A stretch of 5,862 bases of DNA, taken from NCBI GenBank assembly GCA_003453555.1, contig DMLA01000012.1, positions 952 to 6,813 of the forward strand, written 5' to 3'. Numbering within the stretch: position 1 is the first letter of the stretch; each line of letters opens with the position of its first letter. This stretch comes from Chloroflexota bacterium (GTDB taxonomy: Bacteria > Chloroflexota > Anaerolineae > UBA7937). The position numbers and the translations under genes are program-made. The notes under the pieces were generated by a model. The model made no database searches and was not told the DNA's origin. It was given only the letters and a program-made list of their open reading frames with translations. Below are positions 1 to 5,729 of the stretch, in pieces.

Positions 1-674
1 CGGGCCTCCATGGTCAGTTCCTCTTCTAAGGGTATGGCGCTCCCTATCTCGATCTTGATCTCCTCTGCCGTACGCTCCCCTACCATGAGGTTGTATTTTC
101 GCCTCAGGTAGGCGGCGATCGCTTCATCCATCCGGATTCCCCCCACACGAACCGACCCGGCGACCACGATATCGTTCATGGAGATAACGGCGGCCTCGCT
201 TGCCCCTCCGCCTATGTTTATGATCATGTTTCCGGTGGGTGTATGGATGGGCATCCCCGCGCCCAGGGCCGCAGCCAGAGGCTCGGGAATGAGGTGAGCG
301 TTTTTGGCCCCGGCTTGGATGGCGGCGTCATGTACGGCCCGGCTCTCCACGCTGGTTACCCCCACGGGGACGCTGATCATCACCTCTGGCCGGAAGAGAC
401 GGAAACGCCCCACGATACCGGAGATGAAATAACGGAGCATCGCCTCGGTGACCACGTAGTCGGCGATGACGCCGTCGCGCATAGGGCGAAGTACCTCGAT
501 GCTCTCTGGGGCACGCCCCATCATAGTCAAGGCTTCCCGTCCAATGGCTACGATCCGGCTGTCGTTGATGGAGAGGGCCACCACTGAGGGTTCTTGGAGA
601 ACGATCCCTTTGCCCCGCACATGGACTAAAACGTTTACCGTGCCCAGGTCCACCCCGATCTGTTTCTCAAACAT
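1..674 (-). CDS. mreB: MreB/Mbl-type actin-like cell-shape protein, N-terminal two thirds (3' end cut by the window)
   Basis: This is a bacterial actin homologue. The family polymerises with ATP under the inner membrane and guides cell-wall synthesis enzymes. About 224 residues are visible of a usual length near 335-345; the C-terminus lies beyond the left edge. Translation from the ATG at 672-674 gives the phosphate-1 loop IGVDLGTVN (residues 6-14), the MreB-typical RPMRDGVIADYVVTEAMLRYF (about 63-83) and the segment PEPLAAALGAG (130-140) with the presumed catalytic Glu131. The phosphate-2 loop is INIGGGASEAAVIS (152-165) and is followed by RTAEEIKIEIGSA. In MreB and Mbl the phosphate-2 loop normally reads DIGGGTT, so Asp is replaced by Asn153 and Thr-Thr by Ala-Ser, which may alter ATP hydrolysis. 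A GAGG site lies four bases before the start, and the gap to atpC is only 18 bases, so the two genes are probably co-transcribed. Family assignment is secure; mreB versus mbl cannot be decided. Confidence 0.9.
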   Translation of the reverse strand, partial: MFEKQIGVDLGTVNVLVHVRGKGIVLQEPSVVALSINDSRIVAIGREALTMMGRAPESIEVLRPMRDGVIADYVVTEAMLRYFISGIVGRFRLFRPEVMISVPVGVTSVESRAVHDAAIQAGAKNAHLIPEPLAAALGAGMPIHTPTGNMIINIGGGASEAAVISMNDIVVAGSVRVGGIRMDEAIAAYLRRKYNLMVGERTAEEIKIEIGSAIPLEEELTMEA

Positions 675-690
675 CTCACCTCTCTCTAGT

Positions 691-725
691 GGCTAGATCT
701 CCTCTTCGGGAGGTCTAGCCTCCCG
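691..725 (-). promoter_or_regulatory. Two mutually exclusive RNA hairpins at the atpC-mreB junction
   Basis: In the minus-strand transcript the end of atpC can fold in two ways. Hairpin A (725-707) is a perfect 7-pair GC-rich stem, CGGGAGG with CCTCCCG, around a 5-base loop. Hairpin B (720-691) pairs GGCTAGA with TCTAGCC, then CCTC with GAGG, leaving a 3-base bulge and a 5-base loop, and it contains the atpC stop codon. The two share bases and cannot form together. No U-run follows, so this is not an intrinsic terminator. A role in mRNA stability or in setting mreB translation relative to atpC is inference; part of the pattern could simply be coding constraint. Confidence 0.4.
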
Positions 726-1136
726 CGGCCTGCGCCTGCGACGAGCCACTTTCAATCGGATTCGGGAGCGGCGCAGGGCTCCCTCTATACCCGCCAGATC
801 GACGCCGTCCGGCTTCTCCCTAAGCAGCCTCTCGGCCCTCTCCCTGGCCGCCTCTGCTCTAGCGATATCTATCTCCTCGGCTCGCTCGGCGGTATCGGCT
901 AGGACTATCACCTTGTTGGAACGGACCTCCATGAAGCCGCCGTCGATAGCCACGGAGATCTCCTCGCTGTCGTTCTTGATCCGCAACTCCCCCACCTCCA
1001 AAGCGGTGAGCAGTGGAGCGTGATGAGGGAGTATCCCCAATGTCCCCAAGGCGCCAGGAGCAATCACCATATCCGCCTCGCCGGAGAAGACGACGCGCTC
1101 CTGGCTGACGACATCTACCTTGAGTTTGGCCATCAT
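693..1136 (-). CDS. atpC: F-type ATP synthase epsilon subunit
   Basis: Epsilon is the rotor subunit that sits with gamma on the c-ring and can inhibit ATP hydrolysis through its C-terminal helices. The protein has 147 residues, slightly longer than the usual 130-140. Residues 3-85 form the beta-sandwich, recognisable by GTLGILPHHAPLLTALEVGEL (31-51). The two-helix C-terminal domain runs from about 87 to 130 and contains IDIARA (89-94), a match to the I(L)DxxRA ATP-binding motif of regulatory epsilon subunits such as that of Bacillus PS3. The tail has five arginines in a row (132-136) followed by an acidic end. Two ATGs stand in tandem at 1136 and 1133; the first overlaps the atpD stop as ATGA, giving translational coupling, and a run of G just upstream acts as ribosome binding site. 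Starting at 1133 would cost one residue. Confidence 0.95.
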   Translation of the reverse strand: MMAKLKVDVVSQERVVFSGEADMVIAPGALGTLGILPHHAPLLTALEVGELRIKNDSEEISVAIDGGFMEVRSNKVIVLADTAERAEEIDIARAEAARERAERLLREKPDGVDLAGIEGALRRSRIRLKVARRRRRPREARPPEEEI

Positions 1137-2533
1137 CCCCCGCTTATCTCTTTCGCTTTCTCCATCGCCTCCTCTATGGTGCCCACCATATAGAAGGCCT
1201 GCTCCGGCAACTCGTCGTGCTTCCCCTCTAGGATCTCTTTGAAGCCCCGCACCATCTCCCGCAAAGGAACGTATACCCCTGGCCTTCCGGTGAAGGCCTC
1301 AGCCACGAACATGGGCTGGGAGAGGAAACGCTGGATCTTCCGGGCTCGGGCTACGGTGACCTTATCCTCCTCAGATAACTCGTCGATGCCCAGGATGGCG
1401 ATGATATCTTGCAGGTCCTTGTACCTTTGAAGCACCCTTTGGACCCCTCGCGCTACCTGGTAGTGCTCCTCTCCCACCACACGGGGGTCTAGGATGCGGG
1501 AGGTGGAGGCTAAGGGGTCTACCGCGGGGTAGAGCCCCTGCTCCGAGAGAGAGCGCTCCAGAGAGATGGTGGCGTCCAGGTGGGCGAAGGTGGCTACAGG
1601 AGCGGGATCGGTGTAGTCATCGGCGGGGACGAAGATCGCCTGGAAGGAGGTGATGGAGCCCCGCTTGGTGGAGCAGATCCGCTCCTGGAGTTGGCCCATC
1701 TCCGCGGCCAGGGTGGGCTGATACCCCACCGCCGAGGGCATCCGTCCCATGAGCGCCGACACCTCGGAGCCAGACATGACGAAACGGAAGATGTTATCTA
1801 TGAAAAGGAGCACGTCCTGACCTTGGTCGCGGAAATACTCGGCCATGGCTAGCCCCGCGAGGCCCACACGAAGGCGGACCCCTGGTGGCTCGTTCATCTG
1901 CCCGAAGACCATGACCGTCTTGTCCATCACCCCAGCGCGCCTCATCTCGTACCAGAGGTCGTTTCCCTCTCGGCTTCTCTCGCCGATGCCAGAGAAGACG
2001 GAGACGCCGCCATGCTCGAGGGCGATATTGCGGATTAACTCCATAATAATGAAGGTCTTCCCCACGCCGGCCCCACCGAAGACGCCGGTCTTGCCGCCCT
2101 TGGTGAAGGGGGCGATGAGGTCGATCACCTTCAGGCCGGTCTCGAAGACCTCCACGGTGGTGCTTTGGTCTTCTAGGGAGGGGGTGGGTTGATGGATGGG
2201 GCGGTATTCCTCCGCCTCCACGGGGCCTAGGTCATCTATGGGCTGGCCCAAGACATTGAAGAGGCGGCCCAGGGTGGCGGGCCCCACAGGCACCTTGATG
2301 GGGGCCCCGGTATCTATCGCCTCCAGGCCCCGCCGCAAACCATCGGTGGTATCCATAGCCAGGCAGCGTACCCACTCATCGCCGATATGCTGCTGCACCT
2401 CAAGAACCAATTTCGAGCCATCCCGGTATATCTCCACGGCGTTGTATATCTCAGGTAGTTCCTGGGGTGGAAACTCCACATCCACCACAGGGCCGATCAC
2501 CTGAACTACTCTGCCTTTTATGCCTTTAGACAT
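1133..2533 (-). CDS. atpD: F-type ATP synthase beta subunit (catalytic)
   Basis: Beta is the catalytic subunit of the F1 head; three copies alternate with alpha and make ATP from ADP and phosphate as gamma turns. The 466 residues match the usual family length. An N-terminal beta-barrel (about 1-80) is followed by the nucleotide-binding domain with Walker A GGAGVGKT (153-160), catalytic Glu185 in GERSREGND, Walker B Asp246 in LLFIDN, SEVSALMGRMPSAVGYQPTL (256-275) and the family signature PAVDPLASTS. The DELPEQAFYMVG stretch near the C-terminus is the expected one. Small departures from the common sequence are VMSG for TQAG after DNIFRF and SFQAIF for SVQAIY. They look lineage-specific, and all catalytic residues seen are intact. 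atpC follows with a 4-base overlap. The normal upstream neighbour, atpG, is 3.2 kb away behind four unrelated genes, so expression depends on read-through or on a promoter inside that block. Confidence 0.98.
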   Translation of the reverse strand: MSKGIKGRVVQVIGPVVDVEFPPQELPEIYNAVEIYRDGSKLVLEVQQHIGDEWVRCLAMDTTDGLRRGLEAIDTGAPIKVPVGPATLGRLFNVLGQPIDDLGPVEAEEYRPIHQPTPSLEDQSTTVEVFETGLKVIDLIAPFTKGGKTGVFGGAGVGKTFIIMELIRNIALEHGGVSVFSGIGERSREGNDLWYEMRRAGVMDKTVMVFGQMNEPPGVRLRVGLAGLAMAEYFRDQGQDVLLFIDNIFRFVMSGSEVSALMGRMPSAVGYQPTLAAEMGQLQERICSTKRGSITSFQAIFVPADDYTDPAPVATFAHLDATISLERSLSEQGLYPAVDPLASTSRILDPRVVGEEHYQVARGVQRVLQRYKDLQDIIAILGIDELSEEDKVTVARARKIQRFLSQPMFVAEAFTGRPGVYVPLREMVRGFKEILEGKHDELPEQAFYMVGTIEEAMEKAKEISGG

Positions 2534-2538
2534 AAGAG

Positions 2539-2544
2539 CCTCCT
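2539..2544 (-). promoter_or_regulatory. Shine-Dalgarno site of atpD
   Basis: AGGAGG lies five bases before the atpD ATG, a perfect match to the 16S rRNA tail. It fits the need to make three beta per gamma and supports translation that does not rely on the preceding 73-residue gene, which ends 25 bases before atpD starts. The site overlaps one copy of the CTCCTA repeat found at both ends of the inserted block. Confidence 0.8.
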
Positions 2545-2545
2545 A
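2540..2545. repeat. Left copy of 6-base direct repeat CTCCTA flanking the inserted block
   Basis: CTCCTA here matches 5724-5729 in the same orientation. If it is a target-site duplication, deleting one copy and the intervening DNA gives an atpG stop, ATT, AGGAGG, CTCTT and the atpD start, which is an ordinary intergenic spacer. Both copies lie within ribosome binding sites, where this sequence is expected anyway, so the match could be chance. Confidence 0.3.
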
Positions 2546-2558
2546 GATGAACTTTCGG

Positions 2559-2780
2559 CTATTTGTCCTCTCTAATTTTCTCTCTAATCCAGTCCCAGTC
2601 AGGGCGATAATGGTTGAAGAAACTCTTGAAATTATCCTTTAGCCATTCATAGTAGTCGTTTTCCGTATACTCACAGAACGCGCTCACTAGATCGGATTTC
2701 TTGATATCCAGCGGGATTTCGATACCTGCATCACTAAGTTTGCTGTCGAGAAATTCCTCTACGGCTGCTTGATCAAGCAT
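2559..2780 (-). CDS. Small acidic aromatic-rich protein of unknown function (73 aa)
   Basis: I do not recognise this family. The product is strongly acidic (18 Asp/Glu against 10 Lys/Arg) and its second half is rich in aromatic residues, with Trp at 46, 62 and 64 and several Tyr and Phe between 35 and 58, suggesting a small helical protein with a hydrophobic face. No signal peptide or membrane segment is seen. The last residues contain a short repeat, IREKIRED. Its ATG lies six bases after the GHKL gene stop, with GGTGA overlapping that stop as ribosome binding site, so translation is probably coupled to the ATPase. Being last in the block and acidic, it could be a partner or inhibitor of the GHKL protein or a DNA mimic; nothing in the sequence proves this. 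Low GC like its neighbours and tight spacing support a real gene. Confidence 0.7.
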   Translation of the reverse strand: MLDQAAVEEFLDSKLSDAGIEIPLDIKKSDLVSAFCEYTENDYYEWLKDNFKSFFNHYRPDWDWIREKIREDK

Positions 2781-2786
2781 GATATT

Positions 2787-4676
2787 TCACCGCAACTTCC
2801 ACCGCAAGATGACATCGTGTATCCGGTGTAGGTATTTTTGCTGCAGTTCATTAACGACGCTATTGAAGGTGTCAATCTCGTGATCTCGAATAGGGGTGGG
2901 GTTTCCTGATACAATTCTTTTCCACGCCACTTCTCTGCAAAAAGCCTCACCAACCAATTCCGCAAGCATTGTTCTTCCACTTTCTGTTTCCGCGCCATCT
3001 AGGCCTGGCCCTAAGTATCTTGCAACCACGGGGAAGTTAACAAATATCTTGATTACAGCAGTACCGCGTTCGTACACCACCCGTTGTGAGGGATTGTCCT
3101 CTTCATCGGGAACAATATCCCGAATAAAGCCGCCCTTCCTAGCGGAAAGCTGTTTTCCTTTTCGTTTCTTCTTTTGAGGGCCGACCTTAACAATAGCCAG
3201 TGCCTCATTTTCGGCCAACCTAGCACATAAACAAGCCTCCTCTCCAAGAACCCTACCGACGACCCCAAATGGACCGTAATAGAGGTTTGGGTATCTGGGA
3301 TGCGGGGCTAGACCAACCTGTCGTGTTAGAATCTGGACATTAGGGTTATCAGATTCAACGTGTACGCGCGAGGTTTTCACAGAGTCTACTAAGTCATCAG
3401 GAGCATAAACTGAGAGAGTTCGAGGCTTGTCTATTTCGATATTGGCAAGTTCTGGTTTTATGATCAAATCATATATGTCACTCGGCTCGACCGGGACCTC
3501 CAGCTCTTCGAGTTCATTATTAGCCAATCTGTTGAGCAAATTGCATAGGCTTATAAGCATTTTCTTGGTAGAAGCAGGAGTTTCCTTTTGGGGGCCTTTC
3601 TCCAATTCTTTTTTCTTCCTCTGAACGAGGGGCTCCAGCGCTTTCTCAAGGGTAGTTTGTAGTGTCTGGCAGAAGTCGTGTCGCCACTCTAGTCCTGCCC
3701 TGTTAGGATCAATTATCCCCCAATCCCCTTCTCTGATTCTATCTGCCAGCCCTTTGCATAATACTTCCCCGTAGAAATAGAAGGCAGCCGGGTCGTTCTG
3801 ATATCTGAAGAGTTGGTTGTCCAAAATCGCCCCTTCCGTCTTTATGAGAAGACCGGCTTGGGCAAAAGGGTTATTCCGCGGCGAGCGAAAAGGTTTGTCA
3901 CTCTCGTAGATCTTGACGTTTATGGTGTCCTTATAGCCTGGCAGCCTAAGTTCCTTGTCTAGAACCAGTTCGGCTGGTGGATATTCGTATCTTATTGGCG
4001 ACTCATAGTAATCCCTCTTATACGAGTCGAAATGCATCCATATTTCTCTGCGCGGGGAAGAGTTTATATCCCTCAGGGCATAATGATCTTCTATCTGGGG
4101 CTTTAAGGTCTTGCGATCGGGCACCGATATTTTCTCGTTAGTAACCTTGATTCTTACCAGTGTGCCAGAGCCCGTTTCAATCCCGATCTCTTTTCGCTGA
4201 GAATCGGTGGCGGGCATCTCTAGTATTGGACTATATTGAGCCTTCCGCTTGTGCGCATCCCACCATATCCGTGTTGCGCTCAGTTTGTCCCCTTGGATTG
4301 TGTAAATCTCTCCCTCGCCCAAACTAATGATCGCTTCTTTGAGCCCTCTCCCGAACAATCCCCTGACGCTACGACCTTTTTCAAATCCACTAGTTTCGCC
4401 GGCGAATTCCAACGCTTTTTCTAAGCCGTCTCTGGTCATGCCTTGAGCAAAGTCCCATACCTTCAGTTCCTTACACCTACCACGTTTCAATCGGTACACG
4501 GATAAGTGTATTTCTCCCCTGGTTTCACTACCCTCCTCCTCCAATCTTCTGTAACTATCATCGCTATTTGTTACAAGTTCCACTAGAGCGTCCACTACGC
4601 TTCTAATGCTTCCCATCGCCATCTGTTGTACTATTGTCGGACTAATGGGTAGATCCCGACTGCCTTTGAACTCCAT
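2787..4676 (-). CDS. GHKL (Bergerat-fold) ATPase, MORC/Hsp90-like, 629 aa
   Basis: This is a predicted ATP-operated clamp of the gyrase/Hsp90/histidine kinase/MutL superfamily, likely cytoplasmic. Numbering from the ATG at 4674-4676, the N-box is ELVTNSDDS (33-41) with Glu33, Asn37 and Asp40. The G1 box is DFAQGM (75-80), with Ala where the first Gly is usual. The G2 lid is RGLFGRGLKEA (105-115), close to the MORC/MutL pattern with Lys113, and G3 is GSGT (169-172). Residues 230-350 form a middle region that includes AGLLIKTEGAILDN, possibly an S5-like transducer. A charged helix follows (350-390), then a beta-rich region at about 410-500 that looks Ig-like, a basic stretch KKKRKGK (502-508) and a conserved-looking end with VNFPVVARYLGP. 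No nuclease or kinase motif is seen, so it is not a typical histidine kinase. It follows the winged-helix gene by 14 bases. The superfamily is clear; the biological role is unknown. Confidence 0.88.
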   Translation of the reverse strand: MEFKGSRDLPISPTIVQQMAMGSIRSVVDALVELVTNSDDSYRRLEEEGSETRGEIHLSVYRLKRGRCKELKVWDFAQGMTRDGLEKALEFAGETSGFEKGRSVRGLFGRGLKEAIISLGEGEIYTIQGDKLSATRIWWDAHKRKAQYSPILEMPATDSQRKEIGIETGSGTLVRIKVTNEKISVPDRKTLKPQIEDHYALRDINSSPRREIWMHFDSYKRDYYESPIRYEYPPAELVLDKELRLPGYKDTINVKIYESDKPFRSPRNNPFAQAGLLIKTEGAILDNQLFRYQNDPAAFYFYGEVLCKGLADRIREGDWGIIDPNRAGLEWRHDFCQTLQTTLEKALEPLVQRKKKELEKGPQKETPASTKKMLISLCNLLNRLANNELEELEVPVEPSDIYDLIIKPELANIEIDKPRTLSVYAPDDLVDSVKTSRVHVESDNPNVQILTRQVGLAPHPRYPNLYYGPFGVVGRVLGEEACLCARLAENEALAIVKVGPQKKKRKGKQLSARKGGFIRDIVPDEEDNPSQRVVYERGTAVIKIFVNFPVVARYLGPGLDGAETESGRTMLAELVGEAFCREVAWKRIVSGNPTPIRDHEIDTFNSVVNELQQKYLHRIHDVILRWKLR

Positions 4677-4680
4677 TTTG

Positions 4681-4687
4681 CACCTCC
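4681..4687 (-). promoter_or_regulatory. Shine-Dalgarno site that decides the GHKL start
   Basis: GGAGGTG stands four bases before the ATG at 4674-4676. The longer reading frame could begin at a TTG at 4692-4694, which overlaps the previous stop codon, but that would put this strong site inside the coding sequence. The ATG start, giving 629 residues and a protein beginning MEFKGSRDLP, is preferred. Confidence 0.7.
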
Positions 4688-4690
4688 AGC

Positions 4691-5293
4691 TCAATATCGC
4701 CTTTTCAGATCGAGTTTATCTTCGCAAGTACTCAGAAATTGCTGTAGCTCCTCCTCTTCACATTCTTGAGCCAGATTCTTATAATATTGCAGACTCTGCT
4801 TTACTACTCTTAGCGGAGTCTCCAACGTACAGTGTAACATTCTTCTCAATTCTGTCTCACTGATTGAAAAGCGCTCCCGATCTTGTTGAAATCTTGCATA
4901 CACTGGATTTTGTTTCAACTCATTTATCAATTTTGCCTCTTGCCCTTTTGCCAGCCTCCTGATCGGGCCAGGCGGCATCCTTCTGCCAGCAAGAGTCCTT
5001 TCTACCTCCCGGGCTACTTGCTCTCCAAACCTTGTTAAGGAGAAAACGGTTTTAGGACTGCCTGTAATCCATCCCTTTTCCCGAAGAGTTCTCAGAGGAC
5101 GATCTAATCTCAATGAGTCCGGCCATTCTGGGTAGCGATAGAAACCAAAGGTCTTGGGAAATAGGGTAAAACACTCCTTGACCAGTCGTTCAAAAGAACA
5201 CTCTTCACCATTCCGATTCACTGAGCATATTGCAAATACAATCTGCTTACCTATTTCAATTCGCTCATAGACTTTCTCGTCAAACTGAGACAC
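4691..5293 (-). CDS. Winged-helix-like protein paired with the GHKL ATPase (200 aa)
   Basis: Residues about 12-98 look like a winged-helix fold. A helix with SFERLVKECFTLFP leads to RYPEWPDSLRLDRPLRTLREKGWI, a likely recognition helix ending at a turn, and then to a hairpin-like strand pair with SLTRFGEQVAREVE. Such folds bind DNA or mediate protein contacts. The rest (about 108-195) is predicted helical and charged, with EEEELQQFLSTCEDKL near the end, and could be a dimerisation or partner-binding region. The start is GTG at 5291-5293, supported by AGGGAGAG five bases upstream. The stop is 14 bases before the GHKL start, which implies that the two proteins are made together. Possible roles are target recognition for the ATPase or regulation of the block. 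There is no nuclease, methylase or membrane motif. The fold call rests on pattern reading only, and no named family is claimed. Confidence 0.75.
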   Translation of the reverse strand: MSQFDEKVYERIEIGKQIVFAICSVNRNGEECSFERLVKECFTLFPKTFGFYRYPEWPDSLRLDRPLRTLREKGWITGSPKTVFSLTRFGEQVAREVERTLAGRRMPPGPIRRLAKGQEAKLINELKQNPVYARFQQDRERFSISETELRRMLHCTLETPLRVVKQSLQYYKNLAQECEEEELQQFLSTCEDKLDLKRRY

Positions 5294-5374
5294 GATTTCT
5301 CTCCCTGAATCCCCTCTCTAAATAAATTCTAAGGTCTTTTATTGTCATCTTCGAATGACCCGATAAACAACTAG
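5294..5374 (-). promoter_or_regulatory. AT-rich spacer with small dyad, possible operator or weak promoter
   Basis: This 81-base gap is the longest in the window. It contains GTCAT and ATGAC as 5-base inverted arms around a 6-base centre (5344-5359), overlapping TTCGAA. Downstream on the minus strand is TAGAAT (5326-5331), a fair -10 box, but the only -35 candidate, TTCGAA at 18 bases spacing, matches poorly. No U-run follows the dyad on the minus strand, so it is not a terminator. It could be where the winged-helix protein controls its own pair of genes; that is speculation. Confidence 0.25.
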
Positions 5375-5716
5375 CTAAGCAACCTCTTTTGCCACCCAAG
5401 ATAGAAATACTTGCTTATATTCAGGGGTCATCTTAATTGCTTCGGAGCTTACTTCGTAAACCCCATCGCCCACAAATTCGGTGTCTCCGTAAATCCCGTC
5501 GGCTTCTAGCAGACCGACGAGGCAATCCAGATGTGATGCGCTCACTCCTGGAAACGCCTTTGCCACCACTTCATTGATATAGTCCTGTGGTTTCCCGCCC
5601 TCCTTTTTAAATCTGATGAAATCCTGATAGGAAAAATGACGTGCGAAGGTCTCAAGAAAAATTGGATCGATTATAAGGATTTGCGCAGAATCGACTACAA
5701 ATCTTGTCTTGTTCAT
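5375..5716 (-). CDS. Protein of unknown function, 113 aa, first gene of the inserted block
   Basis: No family can be named with confidence. The N-terminus reads FVVDSAQILIIDPIFLETF (6-24), reminiscent of small uncharacterised bacterial and phage proteins that start with a strand, Asp-Ser and a later Asp-Pro, and that also carry a GDGVYEV-like segment as seen here at 83-89. That resemblance is from memory. The middle (27-72) looks helical. There is no signal peptide, membrane segment or catalytic motif. The ATG at 5714-5716 is preceded by AGGAGA and lies 15 bases after the atpG stop, so ribosomes leaving atpG may reinitiate here. An 81-base gap then separates it from the winged-helix gene, so it may be a separate unit in the block rather than part of the ATPase pair. 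It is probably a real gene, given its ribosome binding site and spacing. Confidence 0.7.
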   Translation of the reverse strand: MNKTRFVVDSAQILIIDPIFLETFARHFSYQDFIRFKKEGGKPQDYINEVVAKAFPGVSASHLDCLVGLLEADGIYGDTEFVGDGVYEVSSEAIKMTPEYKQVFLSWVAKEVA

Positions 5717-5723
5717 TATTTTT

Positions 5724-5729
5724 CTCCTA
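5724..5729. repeat. Right copy of 6-base direct repeat CTCCTA flanking the inserted block
   Basis: Matches 2540-2545 in the same orientation and lies just after the atpG stop, forming TAGGAG of the ribosome binding site of the 113-residue gene. It may be one half of a target-site duplication, but a Shine-Dalgarno-derived coincidence is also likely. Confidence 0.3.

Larger units (their letters stand above)
2546..5723 (-). other. Four-gene low-GC block inserted between atpG and atpD
   Basis: These bases separate two genes that are adjacent in almost all F-type ATP synthase operons. The block carries four co-oriented genes with no similarity to ATP synthase, and its GC content is clearly lower than on either side (single 60-base rows of 35-45% against 63-67%). 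Composition changes near both junctions. No recombinase, transposase, tRNA or long terminal repeat is visible, so the mechanism of entry is unknown. No hairpin followed by a U-run is seen, which agrees with the need to let transcription reach atpD. The edges given assume the CTCCTA repeat marks the ends and are uncertain by several bases. That the genes are foreign is strongly suggested; that they form one functional system is inference from their packing. Confidence 0.65.

Noticed and set aside
243..587. Plus-strand open frame opposite mreB
   Set aside because: The minus strand encodes clear MreB motifs over the whole stretch; the plus frame is an antisense shadow common in GC-rich genes.
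707..725. Intrinsic terminator after atpC
   Set aside because: The stem is strong, but no U-run follows it in the minus-strand transcript and mreB starts only a few bases further on.
1580..2504. Three plus-strand open frames opposite atpD
   Set aside because: They lie entirely antisense to the conserved beta subunit and show no recognisable domain or spacing typical of genes.
2569..2588. Direct repeat TCTCTAAT at 2569-2576 and 2581-2588
   Set aside because: It encodes the repeated IREKIRED ending of the 73-residue protein and is explained by the peptide, not by an attachment site.
2759..2998. 79-codon minus-strand frame overlapping the end of the GHKL gene and the start of the 73-residue gene
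   Set aside because: It is out of frame with two better supported genes, has no matching ribosome binding site and reads as a random composition.
2787..4676. Sensor histidine kinase reading of the GHKL protein
   Set aside because: There is no H-box or dimerisation domain, the nucleotide fold is at the N-terminus and not the C-terminus, and the lid resembles MORC/MutL.
4677..4694. Longer GHKL protein of 635 residues starting at a TTG overlapping the previous stop
   Set aside because: The GGAGGTG ribosome binding site at 4681-4687 fits the internal ATG at 4674-4676 and would lie inside the coding sequence if the TTG were used.
5313..5321. CCTCTCTAA also present at 2567-2575, considered as a possible end repeat of the inserted block
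   Set aside because: The left copy lies inside the 73-residue gene and the right copy is well inside the block, so they do not flank it; both are low-complexity pyrimidine stretches.
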